Below are positions 38,146 through 46,353 of a stretch of DNA of 64,000 bases, piece after piece. A program made the position numbers and the translations under genes. Source of the DNA: Ruminococcus flavefaciens (GTDB taxonomy: Bacteria > Bacillota > Clostridia > Oscillospirales > Ruminococcaceae); the NCBI RefSeq assembly GCF_900116855.1, contig NZ_UETD01000004.1, positions 50,882-114,881 on the forward strand, in the 5' to 3' direction. The number at the start of each line of letters is the position of its first letter. Position 1 is the first letter of the stretch. The notes beneath the pieces were generated by a model. It had not been told where the DNA came from and made no database searches. It saw nothing but the letters and a program-made list of their open reading frames with translations.

Positions 38146-38805
38146 TTACACAGACTTGATTATTTTCTTTACCACGCCCATGATCTTTATATCATCGAGC
38201 TTAGAGCCAGAGAAGACCATCGGCGGATAGCTCGGATTGATAGACTCAAGCGTGAGCTTTTCCTCAGTCTGAAAAGCACGCTTCACAAAGCCGTCGTTTT
38301 CTCCACAGACCACCGCCACAACAATGTCGCCGTTCTCGAAGTAGTCCTGCTTATGGACAACGACGAGGTCGTCCTCCTCTATCTTCGGATACATCGAGTC
38401 ACCCTTGACAGCGATAGCCAGAGTCTCCTCAGCTTCCCGCTGACTTTCAAGATATAAAGGCTCATAGCCGCAGATCTGATCGTCCGCGTATGCTCCAAAG
38501 CCTGCGGATACAGTTTTGAAAATCGGTATCATGTATATATTATCTTTATCAAGAATATTAAAACCTCTATACTGAGGTTCAGAAGTCAGTGAAAGGTTCG
38601 CGTCATCGTCCCAGCCCATAAGAGAAGAAGGAGAAGTATCAAGTGCCTTGGCGATTGCTACGATCATTGATTGAGAAGCGTCACGTTCCCCTGACTCGAT
38701 TTTTGCAATGGTTGATCTTGATTTATATCCGGCTGCCTGAGCAAGCTCATCTTGTGTCATGCCTTTGTCTGTTCTTAATTTATTAACTCTTTCACCAAAA
38801 GTCAT
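38146..38805 (-). CDS. CI/LexA-like repressor of prophage 2
   Basis: This 219-residue repressor has an XRE helix-turn-helix (FGERVNKLRTDKGMTQDELA, then YKSRSTIAKIESGERD; about residues 4-60) and an S24 peptidase domain with KGDSMYPKIEEDD and the Lys strand NDGFVKRAF. It should keep lysogeny and be inactivated after DNA damage. The ATG at 38805 follows AGGAGGTGAGATAC. It differs clearly from the prophage 1 repressor, so the two prophages are probably heteroimmune. Confidence 0.92.
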   Translation of the reverse strand: MTFGERVNKLRTDKGMTQDELAQAAGYKSRSTIAKIESGERDASQSMIVAIAKALDTSPSSLMGWDDDANLSLTSEPQYRGFNILDKDNIYMIPIFKTVSAGFGAYADDQICGYEPLYLESQREAEETLAIAVKGDSMYPKIEEDDLVVVHKQDYFENGDIVVAVVCGENDGFVKRAFQTEEKLTLESINPSYPPMVFSGSKLDDIKIMGVVKKIIKSV

Positions 38806-38834
38806 GTATCTCACCTCCTATTTATATTATAATC

Positions 38835-38863
38835 ATTATAGCATATTGTTGTCGAAGTGTCAA
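38835..38863 (-). promoter_or_regulatory. Promoter of the prophage 2 repressor
   Basis: On the minus strand TTGACA and TATAAT are spaced by 17 bases. Operator O1 (38847-38865) covers the -35 box, suggesting autoregulation. Confidence 0.8.
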
Positions 38864-39010
38864 CAAAAATTGTCGTTGAAGTGTGACACAATGTCAACAA
38901 AAATATCAGTACGGATTTGTGCAAAAAATAGAAAGAAAAATAATATGCAAAATTCTGTTGACAAATTGCCAACACAATGATATACTGTAGATGTTGGCAA
39001 AGAGTCAACA
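38847..39010. promoter_or_regulatory. Three operator sites TGTTG-N9-CAACA of prophage 2
   Basis: Three 19-bp symmetric sites are visible: TGTTGTCGAAGTGTCAACA (38847-38865), TGTTGACAAATTGCCAACA (38956-38974) and TGTTGGCAAAGAGTCAACA (38992-39010). A weaker half-site copy lies near 38880-38895. They cover the divergent promoters as in lambda-type switches. Confidence 0.8.
38958..38986 (+). promoter_or_regulatory. Early rightward promoter of prophage 2
   Basis: TTGACA (38958-38963) and TATACT (38981-38986) with a 17-base spacer. One operator overlaps the -35 box and another lies just after the -10 box. Confidence 0.82.
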
Positions 39011-39033
39011 ATCATTACTGTGGAGGTGAGAAA

Positions 39034-39249
39034 ATGACTGACACTCAACTTCTAATGTCTTGCATAAAAAACTGCAAGCTGAACGTAAAAAGCGTTGCAG
39101 CACAGCTAAATCTCACAAGACAGGGGTTTTGGAAGAAGATAACAGGTCGTTCGGAGTTCAAACAGTCGGAAATCGGAAAACTTACAAGGCTTTTAAAACT
39201 TGATGTCGATACCCAGTATAAAATTTTTTTTGCGAATGCTGTTGACTGA
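39034..39249 (+). CDS. Cro-like small regulator
   Basis: This 71-residue protein has a helix-turn-helix segment (VAAQLNLTRQGFWKKITG) and ends like the prophage 1 gene at 6047 (IFFANAVD versus IFFSDCVA). It is the first gene of the early operon and probably binds the three nearby operators. GGAGGTGAG precedes the ATG at 39034. Confidence 0.8.
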   Translation: MTDTQLLMSCIKNCKLNVKSVAAQLNLTRQGFWKKITGRSEFKQSEIGKLTRLLKLDVDTQYKIFFANAVD

Positions 39250-39312
39250 TAGTCACGCACAGCCATCAGCTAAGGACAAAAATGTCCCTACCACCCGAGA
39301 AAGGAGGATATA

Positions 39313-39507
39313 ATGGACAAAATACATATTCACTGTGATACTATTGCGCAGTTCAAAGCTTTAAGGGAAATACAGCGCTCTTTTCTACCGGAGGGAGTAA
39401 AGTCGTTACAACTTATTCCTGATGGGATAAGGCTCACCGATCAGACAGGAGCGACAGCAGATTTTATTTATTTTCCCGGAAGCGATATGGTGGTATTTTC
39501 ACAGTAA
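39313..39507 (+). CDS. Hypothetical early protein
   Basis: This 64-residue, beta-prone protein begins MDKIHIHCDTIAQFKAL and has no motif I recognise. AAAGGAGGATATA before the ATG is strong support for translation. Confidence 0.7.
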   Translation: MDKIHIHCDTIAQFKALREIQRSFLPEGVKSLQLIPDGIRLTDQTGATADFIYFPGSDMVVFSQ

Positions 39508-39571
39508 AGAAAAAGAGCTGGAGGCAACTGTACAACCCGTAAGCACATAAGCATAGGAATGAGGTGATAGT

Positions 39572-39802
39572 ATGAGAAAAGACGATATCAGGAACTGGAC
39601 AGAGACCGAGACCGAAAAGGAGCGCACGGTCAGCTACGATACAGACCGCGCTCATATAACTGTACATATCCCGAAGCACACTTCCGAGGAGCAGGCAGTC
39701 TTTGAGAAAAACGTCCGTGCAGCTCTGCGTCGCTTTTATCATCACATCACCGTTGAAAAAGGCTGTGACTGGGACGAGCTCGTCGCCAAGTACAGCAACT
39801 GA
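39572..39802 (+). CDS. Hypothetical early protein
   Basis: This 76-residue charged protein begins MRKDDIRNWTETETEKERT and has an alternating strand-helix pattern with RAALRRFYHHITVEKG. No family is recognised. GAGGTGATAGT precedes the ATG, and the 16-bp palindrome follows its stop. Confidence 0.7.
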   Translation: MRKDDIRNWTETETEKERTVSYDTDRAHITVHIPKHTSEEQAVFEKNVRAALRRFYHHITVEKGCDWDELVAKYSN

Positions 39803-39805
39803 CTT

Positions 39806-39821
39806 GTGCAGTCAACTGCAC
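39806..39821. repeat. 16-bp palindrome
   Basis: Exact GTGCAGTCAACTGCAC, 3 bases after a stop codon and 17 before the ribosome site of the next gene. Confidence 0.9.
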
Positions 39822-39847
39822 GGGAAAACCGATAAGGAGGAAAATAC

Positions 39848-40429
39848 ATGAAAAAGCTTACCGATGCCGAGAAGAAGGAGATCATCAAGAACATTCTCGG
39901 CGCAGCAGACCGAAAGAAGCAGCTCGGAATTGAAGCCGACCTGCACTGTATCTCCAAGGGCGATGTGAAGGATATCCTCAAGGCTGACGGTGTCGACCTG
40001 AGAATATTCTGCGGAGGTCGCCACGACAAGAAACGCATTGAGGACGAGCTTATCAAGGAGCAGGCACAGGAGCCTGTGGACGAGCCCACCGCCACGGAGC
40101 AGGGAGAGACCGACGAGGAACTCGCTCAGCAGTGGGCTGATCTGGCGATACCGCCCTATGAAGAAAATATTTGTGAACCTAAAGAAAAAATCTGCGAACC
40201 CGAAGAAAATCACACCCTCGCAGACGTTCAGGACATACCGCGCAAGCCTTACACCAACGAAATTCCTAAGGCGGTAATTGCTGCTGTAGAAGATAAGATT
40301 ACAGAACTTCAATATATGATCGAGCAGAATAAGGAACAAGAAAAAAGCCTTTTACAGCACAACGAGAAGTTTAACGCTCGTATTGATATTTTGAATGCAT
40401 GGCTAAAAGAGGTAAAAAACAGAAAGTGA
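39848..40429 (+). CDS. Hypothetical early protein with coiled-coil end
   Basis: This 193-residue protein has a basic, helical N-terminus (TDAEKKEIIKNILGAADRKKQ), an acidic Glu/Pro-rich middle (about residues 75-130) and a C-terminal coiled coil (YMIEQNKEQEKSLLQHNEK). A DNA- or partner-binding role is possible but not shown. AAGGAGGAAAATAC precedes the ATG. Confidence 0.72.
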   Translation: MKKLTDAEKKEIIKNILGAADRKKQLGIEADLHCISKGDVKDILKADGVDLRIFCGGRHDKKRIEDELIKEQAQEPVDEPTATEQGETDEELAQQWADLAIPPYEENICEPKEKICEPEENHTLADVQDIPRKPYTNEIPKAVIAAVEDKITELQYMIEQNKEQEKSLLQHNEKFNARIDILNAWLKEVKNRK

Positions 40430-40441
40430 GGGGATTGAGGT

Positions 40442-40681
40442 ATGAGAACAGATGAAGAGATTTTTGACGAGAAGCGCCGGTTTGTCACGGACAAGCTCAC
40501 ACCTTTCCTCGCGGCGATAGATCAGGACATAGAGTCCGCGGAGTATCACGTTATCACTCATACTCCCTACGATCTGGAATATATCATCATCACATGGAAA
40601 GGCGGGAGCAGCAAGAGAGCATACGTCACCGGTGACAGCCTTGTCGCCCTCGCAAAGGACGTTCTGAAGGTGATATCATGA
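40442..40681 (+). CDS. Hypothetical early protein
   Basis: This 79-residue protein begins MRTDEEIFDEKRRFVTDKL and ends in a helix ALAKDVLKVIS; the middle has strands YDLEYIIITWKGG. No family is recognised. Its end overlaps the next ATG (ATGA). Confidence 0.7.
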   Translation: MRTDEEIFDEKRRFVTDKLTPFLAAIDQDIESAEYHVITHTPYDLEYIIITWKGGSSKRAYVTGDSLVALAKDVLKVIS

Positions 40682-40968
40682 TAAGATACAAGATAAGAGA
40701 CGTCGCCTATGAGTGCGACGAGACACAGGGAACAGCTACGGTCAAGGCTCCGAGTGGTGACATTGCCTTCAGCAACGCCATCGAGGGCTGGAACTACTTC
40801 ACAGGTCTGGCGTTCTTCCCGCTGGAACTTGACCTGCGGAATAAGCTCCAAGAGAACGGCTTCAACCGCTGGACAGGCACTCGCAAGGTTGACTATACCG
40901 AGAGCGAGCTGAAGATGATAGACAATGCCGACGAGGCAGCACGAAAGAGAGAGCTGTACAAGTTCTGA
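40678..40968 (+). CDS. Hypothetical early protein
   Basis: This 96-residue protein begins MIRYKIRDVAYECDETQGT, with strands in the first half and a helical charged end. It overlaps the previous stop. Function unknown. Confidence 0.7.
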   Translation: MIRYKIRDVAYECDETQGTATVKAPSGDIAFSNAIEGWNYFTGLAFFPLELDLRNKLQENGFNRWTGTRKVDYTESELKMIDNADEAARKRELYKF

Positions 40969-40978
40969 GGAGGGCGGT

Positions 40979-41233
40979 ATGGGCAAGAAAATAGATTTCG
41001 ACACCGCCTTGAAGCTCGGAGGCATTACTCCGAACGATACAATTTATGCCAAGCCGAACAGCTACGGCTACAAGCTGAACGTCAATCACCCGCAGATCTT
41101 GCCGCTCTACGAGCGATATAAGAAAAAGCTCGGAGAGAAGATCCTGTCAGATACTCAGAGGCTCACCTTTGAGACGATGATCTTCAAGGCTTTACAGAAA
41201 AAGAAAGAAAAAGAGGTAGAACAATGCGACTGA
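40979..41233 (+). CDS. Conserved phage protein, paralogue of 13807-14049
   Basis: This 84-residue protein starts MGKKIDFDTALKLGGITPND and shares its central part (IYAKPNSYGYKLNVNHPQI) and GEKILSDTQRL with the prophage 1 protein. In prophage 1 it precedes ssb; here it precedes a small membrane protein gene. GAGGAGGGCGGT precedes the ATG. Function unknown. Confidence 0.75.
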   Translation: MGKKIDFDTALKLGGITPNDTIYAKPNSYGYKLNVNHPQILPLYERYKKKLGEKILSDTQRLTFETMIFKALQKKKEKEVEQCD

Positions 41234-41496
41234 TAGCATATATCCTGATAGCGATAGCATTTATCGCTATCATAGGAGTGCCGATAGAGTTCCTTGCCGA
41301 GCACATTCGGAAGGGGAGCGCATACCGTGCGGCACGGAAGGAGATCAAAACGAACATCAGAGTCTGGGAAAGTATCGCAAAGAGTTGTGATCCGATCACA
41401 GATGCATACGATAAGGGCTATGCAATAGCCAGACTTGTGATATATCATCACGAACTGGACGAGCTGACAGCCCGAAAAGAGTACTTGTGCAGTTGA
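41224..41496 (+). CDS. Small membrane protein
   Basis: This 90-residue protein has an N-terminal membrane helix (LIAYILIAIAFIAIIGVPI) and a charged cytoplasmic part. Its stop codon TGA (41494-41496) is the centre of a copy of the 16-bp palindrome. It overlaps the previous gene by 10 bases. Function unknown. Confidence 0.68.
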   Translation: MRLIAYILIAIAFIAIIGVPIEFLAEHIRKGSAYRAARKEIKTNIRVWESIAKSCDPITDAYDKGYAIARLVIYHHELDELTARKEYLCS

Positions 41497-41502
41497 CTGC
41501 AC
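41487..41502. repeat. 16-bp palindrome overlapping a stop codon
   Basis: GTGCAGTTGACTGCAC, the same element in the opposite orientation, which supplies the TGA of the membrane protein gene. Confidence 0.9.
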
Positions 41503-41525
41503 AGAAAACCGATAAGGAGAAAACT

Positions 41526-41888
41526 ATGGATAGAGAGAAATATTTCGGTGAGAAAATCGAAGGACGGAAGGAACAGGCTATCGCGTCAGCCGTAAGGGAA
41601 GCCCTTGAAAGCTTCTGCGATCAGGAGCCCGAGTTCGAGCAGGCTATCGAGCAGAGCGGAAAGACCTTCCAGGAGTGCCTCAAGGAGGTAGTGAACGGCT
41701 GTGGAAGCTGCCTGTCCGACATCGAAGCATACCGCCGCGCCGTGAAGTTTTACTTCTCGACCGCGACGGTGAGTTTTAAAATGACTATTGACCTCAGCGG
41801 CGACAACGGTGCTGTGAAGCCCATCACCATGACAGAGAACAAGAAGGACACGCTGAGCATATCCCTCGACGATCTCCTCGATTTTTAA
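41526..41888 (+). CDS. PcfK-like protein (relative of AcrIIA9-type proteins)
   Basis: This 120-residue protein matches the PcfK-like family by the blocks AVREALESFCDQEPEFEQA, DCLKEV-like QECLKEVVNGCGS, DIEAYRRAVKFYF and FKMTIDLSGD, ending in the acidic LSISLDDLLDF. PcfK and PcfJ were first noted on conjugative plasmids, and the anti-CRISPR AcrIIA9 belongs to the same broad family; Cas9 inhibition by this protein is not shown. A PcfJ-like gene follows two genes later. AAGGAGAAAACT precedes the ATG. Confidence 0.7.
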   Translation: MDREKYFGEKIEGRKEQAIASAVREALESFCDQEPEFEQAIEQSGKTFQECLKEVVNGCGSCLSDIEAYRRAVKFYFSTATVSFKMTIDLSGDNGAVKPITMTENKKDTLSISLDDLLDF

Positions 41889-41903
41889 GATTGGAGCAAA
41901 AAA

Positions 41904-42170
41904 ATGAAAAGAGGAATAACTGTAGAATTCGACTATTCAGACGACGGCTACTGGGTAGAGAAAAAGCGAGGCTCACTTACAATTGAGGAAATAGCGCAGG
42001 CAATAAACGAGTATCACGGAGAAGACAGATACTTCTTTATGATCGACACAAACGCACCAGAGGGCTGGTACGATAACTATAATCTCAATGGCGACTATGA
42101 GCCGAAGGGTGACTGTGTCAAGGTTTACAGCTTCGATGCTATGAAAAGGCTGACAGGAGCCAGTAAGTGA
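41904..42170 (+). CDS. Hypothetical protein between pcfK- and pcfJ-like genes
   Basis: This 88-residue acidic protein begins MKRGITVEFDYSDDGYWVE and has a helix SLTIEEIAQAINEYHG. No family is recognised. It is probably co-transcribed with the PcfK- and PcfJ-like genes. Its ribosome site (TTGGAGC) is modest. Confidence 0.68.
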   Translation: MKRGITVEFDYSDDGYWVEKKRGSLTIEEIAQAINEYHGEDRYFFMIDTNAPEGWYDNYNLNGDYEPKGDCVKVYSFDAMKRLTGASK

Positions 42171-42182
42171 GGAGGCGAGAGT

Positions 42183-43802
42183 GTGGACAACTCATTTATC
42201 AGCACAGAAGACTACCGAGAGGAAATAGAAGACTTCTTTCCGAAGTTCGTGTTCTACCGCAGAGGACATCACACTCCTACCTGCGGGAGCTTCGGAGAAT
42301 TCATAGACGGTGAGAAAGGGAAGGTCACGGACTGCTACTGCACAGCCTGCCACGAACGCTATGAGGACGGGATCCGCAAGCCCTCGGAGTACAAGCATAA
42401 GGAACTCGGCTATTGTGCCAACTGTGGGCACCCTGTTGAGTTCAGACAGATGAACAGAGGGCGGCAGAGCTATTATGTGACAGGGAACTTTGCCATCTTC
42501 GAGGGCGCAGGAGATCTCATGCGGATCAAATGTATCAAAGCATACCAGCGTTTTTCGGGAGATACCTCTGAAATGGAACCCGAGATAGGATGGTATACAG
42601 TCACTCAATATGAATTAAGGCCCGGACAAGCTATACAGTACAAGGCTGTATGGAACAAGAGAAAATATGAATGGAAAAGAAAGAAGACGGACTGCACCGA
42701 GCCTAACTTCAATATCGGTGGCTTTGGATATGCCGACAGGAACTACACGCTCATCAATCAGGAAGCCGTCGATCACAGCTTCCTGAAATACCTTTTCAAA
42801 GGCGAGCACTACGACTATATCTATATCACATGGCTCTGCTGCTATGCGCAGCATCCTCAGCTCGAATACCTCCTGCACGGTGGCTTCGAGTATCTTGCGA
42901 GGAACTATGTCGAGGCCCGTGTCCCTGAGTACGGAAAGCTTGTCACAACGCGGTACAACTGGCGCAGCAACGATCTCAAAAAAATGCTGCGTCTGGACAG
43001 ACAGGAGATAAAGTTCCTTGCTAAGGAGCAAGGCAGATACTACGACAGCTATATCAAGTTCAGGCGTGACTTTTTCAAGGGCAGAAATACAGCTGAAACC
43101 TTGAAATACTTCGAGAACTTCCGCAGCTCGACAGAGTATATTCGAGAAGTCGAAGATATGACAGGTATTGCTCGCAAGAAGATCATGGACTATGCTCTGA
43201 GAAAGCAGAACTCACAAGGAACATACTTCTTTATCACTCTCTACAAGGACTATATCGAGCAGTGCATCGAGCTCGGGCGAGATATGAGTACCGATGTAGT
43301 AACAATGCCGAAGGATATGTTTGCAGCTCATGACAGAACAACAGAAATGCTTCGTACCATACGCAGCGAGAAGGCTGCTATACAGCTTGCGGAGTCCGAT
43401 GCACACCGCCGTGATCTTGAAGTCACGGATATGGAGCTTGGTCTTATCCTGAGGCTGCCGTATGATACGGAAGAAATAGTCGCAGAAGGTGAGAAGCTCT
43501 CTCACTGTGTCGGCGGATATGCAGACCGACACGCAGCAGGGAAGCTGGCTATACTGTTTCTGCGGACAGTAGGGCATCCCGGAACACCGTACTACACAAT
43601 GGAAGTGTCAAACGATCTCCAGATAGTGCAGTGCAGAGGGTATCGTAACAACAATGCCGGCAACCCGAAGCCGGAAGAGATCATCGAATTCGAGCGCCGC
43701 TACGAAGAATACCTCAAGGAAGTAAAGATTGACCGAAAGAAAGCGGCAGAAAAAGCCAAGAGGAAGAAAAGGCAGCAGCAGAAAGCAAAGGTTGCTGCCT
43801 AA
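42183..43802 (+). CDS. PcfJ-like protein
   Basis: This 539-residue protein has two Cys pairs near the N-terminus (CYCTACHERY, GYCANCGHPVEF), a long helical middle and the characteristic PcfJ C-terminal block LSHCVGGYADRHAAGK followed by ILFLRTV and YYTMEVSNDLQIVQCRGYRN. The biochemical role of PcfJ is unknown. It begins at GTG 42183 after GGAGGCGAGA. The pair with PcfK is widespread in clostridial prophages and plasmids. Confidence 0.85.
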   Translation: MDNSFISTEDYREEIEDFFPKFVFYRRGHHTPTCGSFGEFIDGEKGKVTDCYCTACHERYEDGIRKPSEYKHKELGYCANCGHPVEFRQMNRGRQSYYVTGNFAIFEGAGDLMRIKCIKAYQRFSGDTSEMEPEIGWYTVTQYELRPGQAIQYKAVWNKRKYEWKRKKTDCTEPNFNIGGFGYADRNYTLINQEAVDHSFLKYLFKGEHYDYIYITWLCCYAQHPQLEYLLHGGFEYLARNYVEARVPEYGKLVTTRYNWRSNDLKKMLRLDRQEIKFLAKEQGRYYDSYIKFRRDFFKGRNTAETLKYFENFRSSTEYIREVEDMTGIARKKIMDYALRKQNSQGTYFFITLYKDYIEQCIELGRDMSTDVVTMPKDMFAAHDRTTEMLRTIRSEKAAIQLAESDAHRRDLEVTDMELGLILRLPYDTEEIVAEGEKLSHCVGGYADRHAAGKLAILFLRTVGHPGTPYYTMEVSNDLQIVQCRGYRNNNAGNPKPEEIIEFERRYEEYLKEVKIDRKKAAEKAKRKKRQQQKAKVAA

Positions 43803-43820
43803 TAAGATAAGGAGGAAACT

Positions 43821-44954
43821 ATGGACCAGATCATCACAGCAGGAGCAGGGGAGAGCACTCTCCCCGCCGCTGCAAGAGCAATACAGATCACGGAGCGCAT
43901 CAGAGCCAACGGCAGAACCGCAGTCAACGCGGTCTGCGCTATCGGTGAGGATCTCCGCACAATGAAAATAGATAACCTATACACCGAGCTCGGATATGAG
44001 TCCTTTGAGGACTACGCAGAGAAAGAGTTCGATCTGAAACGCCGTCAGGCCTATCAGTACATATCAGTATTTGAAAAGCTTGGAAAGGAGTTTGTGCAGT
44101 CAAATGCACAACTCGGCATCACGAAGCTTGCACTCCTTGCTACCGCTAACCCTGAGGACCGTGCTGAGGTCATGGAGTCCGAGGATGTCGCCAAGATCAC
44201 CACAAGGGAGCTTGAAGAGCTCCTCGACAAGTACAAGCGGCAGGGCGAGCAGCTCTCCCTCCTTCAGGAGGAAAAATCAAATCTTGAAAAAAAGATTGAT
44301 GATCTCGAAAAATCCCCGAAAGATGTTGAAGTAGCAACACAAGTCAAAGAAGTTCCCGACCCTAAAACAGTCAAGCAGCTTGCTGAGGCAGAGGCAGCCC
44401 TGAAAGAAGCAAAAAAAGAACTCTCGGCAACGGCAGCAGAAGCGGAGCTTTATAAAAAATCTGCTGAAAGTGCTCGAATTGAAGCTAAGAAAGTCAAGGA
44501 TAATGCGGAACTTGAAGCAGAAAAAGCGGCGAAGGCAGAAATTGAAAAATTCCAGAAGGTTGCTAATGAAAGAATACGGAAAGCGGAGCAGGAGAAGGAA
44601 GCACTTGAAGCCAAGGTGGCAGAGCTCCAGAAAGCAGTCGAGAAGCCGCCCGAGAATGCAGATAAGAGTAATTTCAAAGTGCTGCTCAGTACAGTCTACC
44701 GCGATATGCTCGGACTTGTGGAATTTATCAACGATACCGAGACCGAAAAGGAGCGCAAGCAGTATTTCAAAAAAGCTCTCGAAATACTGCACGTCTGCGA
44801 GGAGAGTATCAAGAAGATAGAGCTTCCCGTAGATATACCGAAGCAGCCTCTGACGTCTCGCGGAGTTGTTGACATCAACAGCATGAAGCCGATAACAAGC
44901 AGCAGCAACGCGGACTATGACGATGACGACGGGGAGGAAGATGACGATGAATGA
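43821..44954 (+). CDS. DUF3102-like coiled-coil protein
   Basis: This 377-residue protein has an N-terminal DNA-binding-like region (AVNAVCAIGEDLRTMK, LGYESFEDYAEKEFDLKRRQAY; residues about 35-80, resembling DUF3102/ParB-related phage proteins), a long coiled coil (about 130-280, rich in Ala, Glu and Lys) and a very acidic C-terminus. A palindrome variant lies in codons for FVQSNAQLG. AAGGAGGAAACT precedes the ATG. Its role in replication or partition is a guess. Confidence 0.75.
   Translation: MDQIITAGAGESTLPAAARAIQITERIRANGRTAVNAVCAIGEDLRTMKIDNLYTELGYESFEDYAEKEFDLKRRQAYQYISVFEKLGKEFVQSNAQLGITKLALLATANPEDRAEVMESEDVAKITTRELEELLDKYKRQGEQLSLLQEEKSNLEKKIDDLEKSPKDVEVATQVKEVPDPKTVKQLAEAEAALKEAKKELSATAAEAELYKKSAESARIEAKKVKDNAELEAEKAAKAEIEKFQKVANERIRKAEQEKEALEAKVAELQKAVEKPPENADKSNFKVLLSTVYRDMLGLVEFINDTETEKERKQYFKKALEILHVCEESIKKIELPVDIPKQPLTSRGVVDINSMKPITSSSNADYDDDDGEEDDDE
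44094..44109. repeat. Palindrome variant GTGCAGTCAAATGCAC
   Basis: One base differs from the dispersed palindrome; it lies inside the DUF3102-like gene. Confidence 0.7.
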
Positions 44955-45132
44955 GCCGATACCCAAGCCGTGCAAGTGCGGAAATACATTCGTAGGACCC
45001 ACGCATCATTTTGATAGCATCAGCTTGCGAACGGTATATCATGTATCGTGTCTGATATGCGGCAAGCAGGGAAAGAGTGCAGATACTCCGGAAGGAGCTA
45101 TCGAAGCTTGGAACAAGGAGGGCGAGAAATGA
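44947..45132 (+). CDS. Lar-like zinc-ribbon protein
   Basis: This 61-residue protein has two Cys pairs (PKPCKCGNTFVG and VSCLICGKQG) and the Lar-type ending GAIEAWNKEG. It overlaps the previous stop and follows GAGGAAG. A second start two codons upstream is possible. A restriction-alleviation role is inference from family resemblance. Confidence 0.7.
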   Translation: MNEPIPKPCKCGNTFVGPTHHFDSISLRTVYHVSCLICGKQGKSADTPEGAIEAWNKEGEK

Positions 45133-45338
45133 ATGATTACGAAGTCGCCCCTCGCAAGCGCTCTAAGTGCGAAGTAAAGAAAATCCCCGGTCAGACGCTG
45201 GACTTCTGCCGTGACATTGCCGCAGCGAACTCCCTCGGTGTTAGCTATGGCACATACATGGGAATGAAGCACGATGCAGAAGCTCAGGAATACTACGAAA
45301 AGTTCGGAGTACGTCTCAAGAGGAGGCGGGCGAAATGA
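45129..45338 (+). CDS. Small conserved protein with GVSYGTYMGMKHD motif
   Basis: This 69-residue basic protein carries the same GVSYGxYMGMKHD helix pair as the prophage 1 gene 15577-15729, with a longer N-terminal part containing two Cys. It overlaps both neighbours by four bases. Function unknown. Confidence 0.7.
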   Translation: MNDYEVAPRKRSKCEVKKIPGQTLDFCRDIAAANSLGVSYGTYMGMKHDAEAQEYYEKFGVRLKRRRAK

Positions 45339-45733
45339 AAATGAAGCTCAGGAAATGCTCCTGCGGCGGAACTGCCGAGATTGTAGACGGCGAACCTACG
45401 GAATTAGGAGCTAAGATGCTGCGCGAGTACGGTCTGATACCGTCTCGCACTTATAAAGCCGTATGCAGTTCCTGCGGTAAGAGCACCGCGTCCTTCCCTT
45501 ACGGCGACGAGGTAAAGGCGGACTGGAACCGCCTGAACCCTCTGCCGCTGAGAAAGTACGTCAGAGTTGTACGGTGCAAAGACTGCAAGCATCGAAAAGA
45601 ACGACATTATGAAGAAAGTGGCGAAAAGCCATATATCAAGTATGAGTGTAAATTCACAAAATACTCAATGAGTGATGATGGCTTCTGTTCTTTTGGTGCA
45701 AGAATGATAAAGGACGGTGATAAAAATGAGTGA
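45335..45733 (+). CDS. Double zinc-ribbon (Lar-like) protein
   Basis: This 132-residue protein has an N-terminal Lar-like ribbon (LRKCSCGGTAEI, AVCSSCGKSTASF, ending ADWNRLNP) joined to a second Cys module (VRCKDCKHRKE, ECKFTKYSM, GFCSFGARM). The second module recurs in shortened form in the gene 46075-46353. The fusion of two metal-binding parts is unusual for Lar proteins. It overlaps its neighbours. Confidence 0.72.
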   Translation: MKMKLRKCSCGGTAEIVDGEPTELGAKMLREYGLIPSRTYKAVCSSCGKSTASFPYGDEVKADWNRLNPLPLRKYVRVVRCKDCKHRKERHYEESGEKPYIKYECKFTKYSMSDDGFCSFGARMIKDGDKNE

Positions 45734-46082
45734 TTATATAAGCAAAAATGAAGTTTTAAATCTTATAATGCATAATGATAAAGTTTGCCATTATGCAGAT
45801 GAACGCTATGAGAATGTTGTGTACGCAACAGCTTGTAGAATAAGTGATGTTGTGGCTAATATGCCTGCCGCAGACGTACAGCCTGTTGATAGGTGGACAA
45901 GCATTGAAGAAAGCAAGCCGAAAGATATGCAACAAGTGTTAGCTGTCGTTGACGGAGATGTACGAGAAGCGTTTTACAATGCAGGTTGTTTTATAGGAAG
46001 CAACTTTTATCGGAGCATTAACGAAGTAAAATGGTGGCAGCCTTTACCCGAACCACCAAAGGACGGTGATACAAATGAGTGA
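45726..46082 (+). CDS. DUF551-like protein, MSDYISK family
   Basis: This 118-residue protein starts MSDYISKNEVLNLIM and has MPAADVQPVDRWTSIEESKP followed by VLAVVDGDVREAFYN and KWWQPLPEPPK, the pattern of DUF551 proteins in phages. The gene and the next one begin with nearly the same DNA, suggesting a local duplication. Function unknown. The start overlaps the previous gene. Confidence 0.75.
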   Translation: MSDYISKNEVLNLIMHNDKVCHYADERYENVVYATACRISDVVANMPAADVQPVDRWTSIEESKPKDMQQVLAVVDGDVREAFYNAGCFIGSNFYRSINEVKWWQPLPEPPKDGDTNE

Positions 46083-46353
46083 GTATATAAGCAGAGAAGC
46101 AGTACTCAAACACCTTAATGAGTGTAAGGAAGACCCATTTTTTGACCCTGATATGGCAAGGATATGCTTTGCAATAAGCATATTCATTGAAGAAATGCAA
46201 GCCGCAGACGTACAGCCTGTGGTACGCTGTAAAGACTGCATATATCTCAATCGGCACGACTGCCCTATGGCATATATCGAGCACCAGACACTGCAATTCG
46301 CAGCTGTCACTCCCGATTTCTACTGTGCGAAAGGAGCCGACCATGAACCGTGA
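46075..46353 (+). CDS. MSEYISR-family Cys protein
   Basis: This 92-residue protein starts MSEYISREAVLKHLNECKE and contains QAADVQPVVRCKDCIYLNRHDCPM, with a final FYCAKGA Cys (quoted in part). It is a paralogue of the preceding gene in its N-terminus and of 45335-45733 in its Cys module. It likely binds zinc; function unknown. Confidence 0.72.
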   Translation: MSEYISREAVLKHLNECKEDPFFDPDMARICFAISIFIEEMQAADVQPVVRCKDCIYLNRHDCPMAYIEHQTLQFAAVTPDFYCAKGADHEP

